From contig CAJTUB010000005.1 in NCBI GenBank assembly GCA_910579465.1, positions 186,001 through 250,000 of the forward strand: DNA of 64,000 bases, read 5' to 3'. This stretch comes from an uncultured Lachnospiraceae bacterium (GTDB lineage Bacteria > Bacillota > Clostridia > Lachnospirales > Lachnospiraceae). Position 1 is the stretch's first letter. Every line of letters starts with the position of its first letter. The translations under genes and the position numbers were made by a program. Shown here piece by piece: positions 61,116 to 64,000 of this stretch. The notes under the pieces were generated by a model, which did no database searches, was not told where the DNA came from, and saw only the letters and a list, made by a program, of their open reading frames with translations.

Positions 61116-61487
61116 ATGTTCAACGAACGACTACAAGAAGCCTTAAAAAAAAGAAATATAAGCGGCAATGCTCTTTGCAAAAAACTAGGAATAGATAATA
61201 AAAACTATACAAACTGGAATAATAACAAAATCCCAAGAGGAGAAACCTTAAAAGAAATTGCAGAAATTTTGGAAGTAAGTATTGACTGGTTGCTAGAAAA
61301 AGATAAAGCGCCGGAACCAGACGAGGTACAATTACTGAAAAACTATCAGGCTTGCGACGAAGCAGGAAAAGAAACCATTATCAGCGTAGCAGAGCTACAG
61401 GCAAAGAGATGTAGAAAAGTCGTTACATGGAAACAGACTGCCGATGAAGAACAGGACGAACAGGACGAACTAAAACCATTTGCATAA
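61116..61487 (+). CDS. phage repressor, XRE HTH
   Basis: 123 residues. HTH about 3-60 (LQEALKKRNISGNALCKKLG, IDNKNYTNWNNNKIPRGETL). Short C-terminal tail rich in Gln/Glu. SD GGAGGG. Divergent from the lytic operon; three 14-16 bp operators lie in the 90-bp gap. Small size without peptidase domain suggests it is not cleaved by RecA; induction mechanism unknown. Confidence 0.88.
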   Translation: MFNERLQEALKKRNISGNALCKKLGIDNKNYTNWNNNKIPRGETLKEIAEILEVSIDWLLEKDKAPEPDEVQLLKNYQACDEAGKETIISVAELQAKRCRKVVTWKQTADEEQDEQDELKPFA

Positions 61488-61492
61488 ACCAC

Positions 61493-61522
61493 TTGACAAA
61501 ACTGCCAGACTGCACTTATAAT
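61493..61522 (+). promoter_or_regulatory. consensus promoter of the antisense RNA
   Basis: TTGACA (61493-61498), 18 bp, TATAAT (61517-61522). It starts 6 bp after the repressor stop and directs a short RNA that ends at the terminator 61566-61598. Confidence 0.8.
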
Positions 61523-61528
61523 GAGGTT

Positions 61529-61598
61529 AGAAGAAACTAAGTATTTGTACATTATGTACACAAAGAAACCCCGTAGCTGCTATCTACGGGGTTTTTTT
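61529..61598 (+). ncRNA. candidate antitoxin RNA (par RNAII-like)
   Basis: Predicted ~70-nt transcript from the promoter at 61493 to the bidirectional terminator. It contains AGAAACTAAGTAT (61532-61544) and ACATTATGTACAC (61549-61561). The same two blocks occur on the plus strand at 61679-61691 and 61693-61705, so the RNA is complementary to the start region of the peptide mRNA (which is transcribed from the other strand). No ORF of note. Confidence 0.7.
61566..61598. terminator. bidirectional terminator
   Basis: AAACCCCGTAG (61566-61576) pairs with CTACGGGGTTT (61584-61594); T7 follows on the plus strand and TTTCTTTG on the minus strand. Both convergent RNAs end here. Confidence 0.88.
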
Positions 61599-61600
61599 GG

Positions 61601-61696
61601 CTAATTGTCGCTTTCGTCTCCCTCTAGCCATTTGCAGAAGTAGTTACATGCTACTCCTGCCATGAAGGAGATAATAAAAGAAACTAAGTATGACAT
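61601..61696 (-). CDS. 31-residue hydrophobic peptide, Fst-like toxin candidate
   Basis: Begins MSYLVSFIISFMAGVACNYF (residues 1-20), one TM helix; the tail CKWLEGDESDN is acidic, as in Fst toxins. ATG 61696; SD GGGGGG at 61710-61705, spacing 8. The antisense RNA would pair across the start codon. Fst-family peptides damage the membrane unless their mRNA is sequestered. Function here inferred from architecture; sequence similarity is only general. Confidence 0.7.
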   Translation of the reverse strand: MSYLVSFIISFMAGVACNYFCKWLEGDESDN

Positions 61697-61743
61697 TATG
61701 TACACCCCCCTTCTGTTGCCAGAATGGGTGCGACAACACCTAT

Positions 61744-61771
61744 ATTATAGCATATCCTGCCGGTTTTTCAA
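61744..61771 (-). promoter_or_regulatory. promoter of the peptide mRNA
   Basis: TTGAAA (61771-61766), 16 bp, TATAAT (61749-61744) on the minus strand. Predicted mRNA ~170 nt, from ~61737 to the terminator at 61566. Confidence 0.7.
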
Positions 61772-61805
61772 TCATCCCCCGGCATTTTCTTCCCATTATA
61801 CATTG

Positions 61806-61979
61806 CCCTACCGCTGGACAGTGTATCCGTATCCATACTTCTGCCATCTTTACGGCAGAAACATGGACACGGATACACTAGCGGACCCTTTCCGCACCCC
61901 TGCCGGGAAAACGGGCAGGGGACGCCCCTAGCCGGCTTGCGGCTTTTTGTGCATTGCACAAAAAGGATGCTTGTAGGGG
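61806..61979. other. prophage noncoding block C (hairpins near attR)
   Basis: Matches 58530-58718 of block B. Hairpin CCGCTGG... with GTGTATCCGTATCCAT pairing ATGGACACGGATACAC (61811-61884); CCCCTGCC...GGCAGGGG (61897-61921); TTTTTGTGC...GCACAAAAA. Stem sequences differ from block B but pair, showing selection for structure. 61980-62094 shows nothing recognisable. Confidence 0.7.
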
Positions 61980-62094
61980 TTCCTGAAGGTTCCCCTTTAC
62001 CTGCTGCGGTTCCGGTACTGGCACTTTTAAAATTTCTGAAAACTTGTCTTACCGGCTGCGAAGATTTCCGAAAATTCCACCCCCGGCAGATACT

Positions 62095-62194
62095 CCTGAC
62101 TCTTAATCAGGGTGTCCAGGGTTCGAGCCCCTGGTCGCGCATCGGAAGTCTTAGAGGTTGCCGTAGGGCAGGTTCTAGGGCTTTTATTTTTATA
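62095..62194 (+). repeat. attR, prophage right attachment repeat
   Basis: Copy of the tRNA-Lys 3' half and its ~50 bp downstream. CCTGACTCTTAATCAGGG begins the match. Lacks the 5' half, so it is not a functional tRNA. Bases 62195-62475 beyond it are AT-rich with no gene seen. Confidence 0.9.
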
Positions 62195-62475
62195 AAAGAC
62201 AGTGCAAGGCTTGATTCCCAAATGTGTTGCTTATTGCCTGTGAATAAAAGTGTTTCTATAATTCCTGTGCACAAGATAAAATATTTCGCAAAACCTAAAT
62301 GTAAAAGACTATGAAGTCACTATAACAAATTGCAAATATATTTCCATACAGTCAGAAAAACTATACAGAATAGTCTAAGTCTACTTTGTTTAACCACTTA
62401 CAAAATACATAATTCTGAAGAATTTAAAATGATAGTCTCAATAGTCTCAACATCTAACCTTCTCCCATAAAAAAG

Positions 62476-62997
62476 ATGAAAGATTTCCAGTCAGGAATTA
62501 CAGCTCCGCCACTCCATGTAGACTACCGTTCGACCACAATGCCATATTTTGAGGATGATTTCGGGAGCGGGCGGCGAGAGAAGGGGACGGTAAAGGCAGA
62601 CAAAAAGGAGGTCGTACTCCGGCCGAATGATCAGGAAAGGATGGTTGCGAAGGTATTAAGTAGAAGTATGGGAAAAAGTCAAGTTTGTACCACAAATACT
62701 ATACCTGCAAGGAATAAAGGCACCTGATTACCTGATTGATGGTAAACGGTTTGATTTGAAATCGCCGACCGGGAAAGGAAAAAACCTGCTGTATGGTCTG
62801 ATAGCAAAACAAGGGAAGCAGTCACACTTATCATCGATGTAACAGGCTGCCCTTTAAGCATGGAAGAACTGGAAAGACAGGCGGATGACTTGTATGGCTC
62901 ACAAAGAACCGGCTTTCTGGAACAGATTGTTTTTATGAAAAACGGGGAGATTGTAAAGGTACTTGAAAGAATAGGAAAATCAAGAAACCGTCCATAG
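62476..62997 (+). pseudogene. remnant of a MuF-type phage minor head protein with C-terminal toxin-like domain
   Basis: GITAPPLHVDYRSTTMPYFE is the end of the SPP1 gp7/MuF domain. Then, after frameshifts, GIKAPDYLIDGKRFDLKSPT and, in a third frame, PLSMEELERQADDLYGSQRT to GEIVKVLERIGKS, ending at TAG 62997. The DLKSPTG and IVKVL segments resemble the C-terminal toxin domains fused to MuF proteins. Two frameshifts at least; start lost. It belongs to a tailed phage distinct from the inovirus. Confidence 0.7.
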
Positions 62998-63201
62998 AAC
63001 CAATCAACTGATTCCGTAGAATCAGGATAAGGGGTCCGAGGACGGTTTGCTTAATTATTTTATACCATATTCCCAGGGAAAATGTAAGGAAAACAGTAGA
63101 TTCCCCTGAAAATTTTTGAAAGGTGGTGATAAGTTATCTCCCGGTCATGGGTTAAATGGCAGTTTCGTCTTTTAAGCGTTGCAGACGGAAAAAAACAAAG
63201 T

Positions 63202-63245
63202 CAAATTTCGTGGTCCGTAACCCACGGTAAAAAACGGAAAATTTG
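63202..63245 (+). promoter_or_regulatory. structured leader before the gp20-like gene
   Basis: CAAATTT (63202-63208) pairs with AAATTTG (63239-63245), enclosing CGTGG/CCACG (63209-63213/63222-63226). The hairpin ends directly before AAAGGAGA, so it could gate translation. Confidence 0.45.
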
Positions 63246-63257
63246 AAAGGAGACGCA

Positions 63258-63705
63258 ATGAACAAAGAGGATTTAATCGCAATGGGTCTGACGGAGGAGC
63301 AGGCAAAAAAGGTCATGGATTCGCTCGACGGGAGCTATGTGAAAAAGACAAGGTTCAATAAAATCAACAAGGAAAGCAAGACCTTGAAGAAATCGCTTTC
63401 CGATAGGGATAAGCAGCTTGAGAATTTAAAAAAACCAACGGCGATAATGCCACGTTACAGCAGCAGATTGCCGATTTGCAGAAGCAGAATGTCGAACAGC
63501 AGAAGGCACATGATGAAGAGCTGGCAAAGCTGAAACCGGATAATGCTGTCGAACTTGCCCTTTCCAGTATGAATGCAAGGAACAGGAAAGCGGCTGGGGC
63601 AATGCCTGATATGTCAAAGTTAAAATGGTAAGCTCGTCGGCTTTAACGAGCAGATTGAAACATTGAAGAAATCAGATACCTATATATTTGATATTCAGCA
63701 GCCTA
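63258..63705 (+). pseudogene. phage minor structural gp20 / scaffold protein, frameshifted
   Basis: Starts MNKEDLIAMGLTEEQAKKVM, then a coiled coil (SKTLKKSLSDRDKQLENLKK). A frameshift at a run of A (near 63430) moves the frame; QQQIADLQKQNVEQQKAHDE and NAVELALSSMNARNRKAAGA follow, then another shift to KLVGFNEQIETLKKSDTYIF. Typical gp20 scaffold order. A further unrelated piece (MATARYETRLADAQKNNRQL) ends at 63814. Confidence 0.75.
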
Positions 63706-63845
63706 CATGGCAACAGCAAGGTACGAGACCCGACTTGCAGATGCCCAAAAGAACAATCGCCAACTAGAGGTTATCAGAATCAAACAGGAGCAGCTGCAGA
63801 AAGTGTTATCCTAATGTAAAAATCCAGAACGAACGGTTAAATACT

Positions 63846-64000
63846 GTATCAATCCACTCTTCCCTCTCTGGTTAAAATTCCTTCCTATCTCATTTCAACC
63901 CACTCTTTCCTCGCGGGAAGAGACATTTGACGTAATAATGGAAAACTCAACCATGCTTATTTCAATCCACTCTTCCCTCGCGGGAAGAGACACGGCAGGC
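63846..64000 (-). CRISPR. CRISPR array, trailer end (type I-C-like repeat)
   Basis: Repeats of 33 bp at 63892-63924 and 63959-63991, beginning ATTTCAA(T/C)CCACTCTT and ending TCGCGGGAAGAGAC; spacer 63925-63958 is 34 bp. A degenerate partial repeat lies at 63846-63866. Read on the minus strand the repeat ends in GTGGATTGAAAT, as type I-C repeats do, so the leader lies to the right, outside the window. A second spacer begins at 63992. No cas genes in view. Confidence 0.9.

Larger units (their letters stand above)
52414..62194 (-). mobile_element. inovirus (filamentous phage) prophage in tRNA-Lys
   Basis: About 9.7 kb between the two tRNA-derived repeats. Content, in transcription order (leftward): small membrane genes, SSB-like, major coat, noncoding region, pIII-like, pVI-like, Zot/pI ATPase, Rep, integrase; a divergent repressor at the right. 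The Zot ATPase together with a short single-TM coat protein is the hallmark of Inoviridae. No portal, terminase or tail genes are present. Confidence 0.88.

Noticed and set aside
61662..61931. Plus-strand open frame of 89 codons near attR
   Set aside because: It crosses the peptide gene in antisense, the peptide promoter and the start of a structured block. Its sequence is Pro/Tyr/His-rich without SD or homology; the minus-strand 31-residue peptide has SD, promoter and terminator.
62095..62140. Second tRNA-Lys gene
   Set aside because: Only the 3' half from the anticodon stem is present; no acceptor 5' strand or D arm, so it is attR, not a gene.

Overview
The window is a chromosomal segment of a spore-forming, low-GC Gram-positive gut anaerobe, most likely a member of the Lachnospiraceae (Clostridia). 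This is inferred from the FabK-type fatty-acid cluster, spmA/spmB, the Bacillus-like block gmk/yaaR/holB/yaaT/trmN6/rsmI/abrB, strong GGAGG ribosome binding sites, a gut-type beta-glucuronidase and a type I-C-like CRISPR repeat. No species call is possible from the sequence alone.

Layout. 1-1.9 kb: end of a tryptophan operon (trpB partial, trpA). 1.9-4.9 kb: AraC regulator divergent from a sugar isomerase/epimerase and a Gfo/Idh/MocA oxidoreductase. 5.1-8.6 kb: two small secreted or anchored proteins, an ankyrin protein, and an ECF sigma / anti-sigma / CYTH operon. 9.1-17.9 kb: fatty-acid synthesis operon fabH-acpP-fabK-fabD-fabG-fabF-fabZ-accD-accA plus an AMP-forming acyl-CoA synthetase; accB and accC are absent. 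The operon is bracketed by two inverted copies of a ~150-170 bp palindromic element. 18.2-36.7 kb is a patchwork of accessory genes: radical SAM activase, acetyltransferases, EFR1 flavodoxin-ferredoxin, ABC-F, a rhuM pseudogene, two nucleoside phosphorylases, a GH2 beta-glucuronidase, a decayed ABC-2 transporter, an HTH-PNPOx fusion, and a TetR-SDR-condensation-like cassette, with two MITE-like elements. 36.7-52.1 kb is core chromosome: M18 aminopeptidase, chemoreceptor, SH3/cell-wall hydrolase, spmAB, ddl-murF, abrB and the rsmI-to-gmk block.

The most notable region is 52.4-62.2 kb: a ~9.7 kb filamentous phage (inovirus) prophage integrated in the 3' half of tRNA-Lys(CTT), bounded by ~100 bp direct repeats. 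It encodes a tyrosine recombinase, a Rep protein, a Zot/pI morphogenesis ATPase, pVI- and pIII-like virion proteins, a major coat candidate, and a chain of very small membrane-protein genes. All are transcribed leftward from a consensus promoter whose spacer is filled by a repressor operator; the HTH repressor is divergent. Next to the right att site is a compact convergent module: a 31-residue hydrophobic peptide gene and a ~70-nt antisense RNA that share a bidirectional terminator and carry direct repeats. This is the architecture of par/fst type I toxin-antitoxin systems. Three GC-rich noncoding blocks of the prophage share hairpins whose stems co-vary.

The right edge (62.4-64 kb) is a decayed remnant of a different, tailed phage (a MuF-type protein with a C-terminal extension, and a gp20-like scaffold) followed by the trailer end of a CRISPR array that continues past the window.
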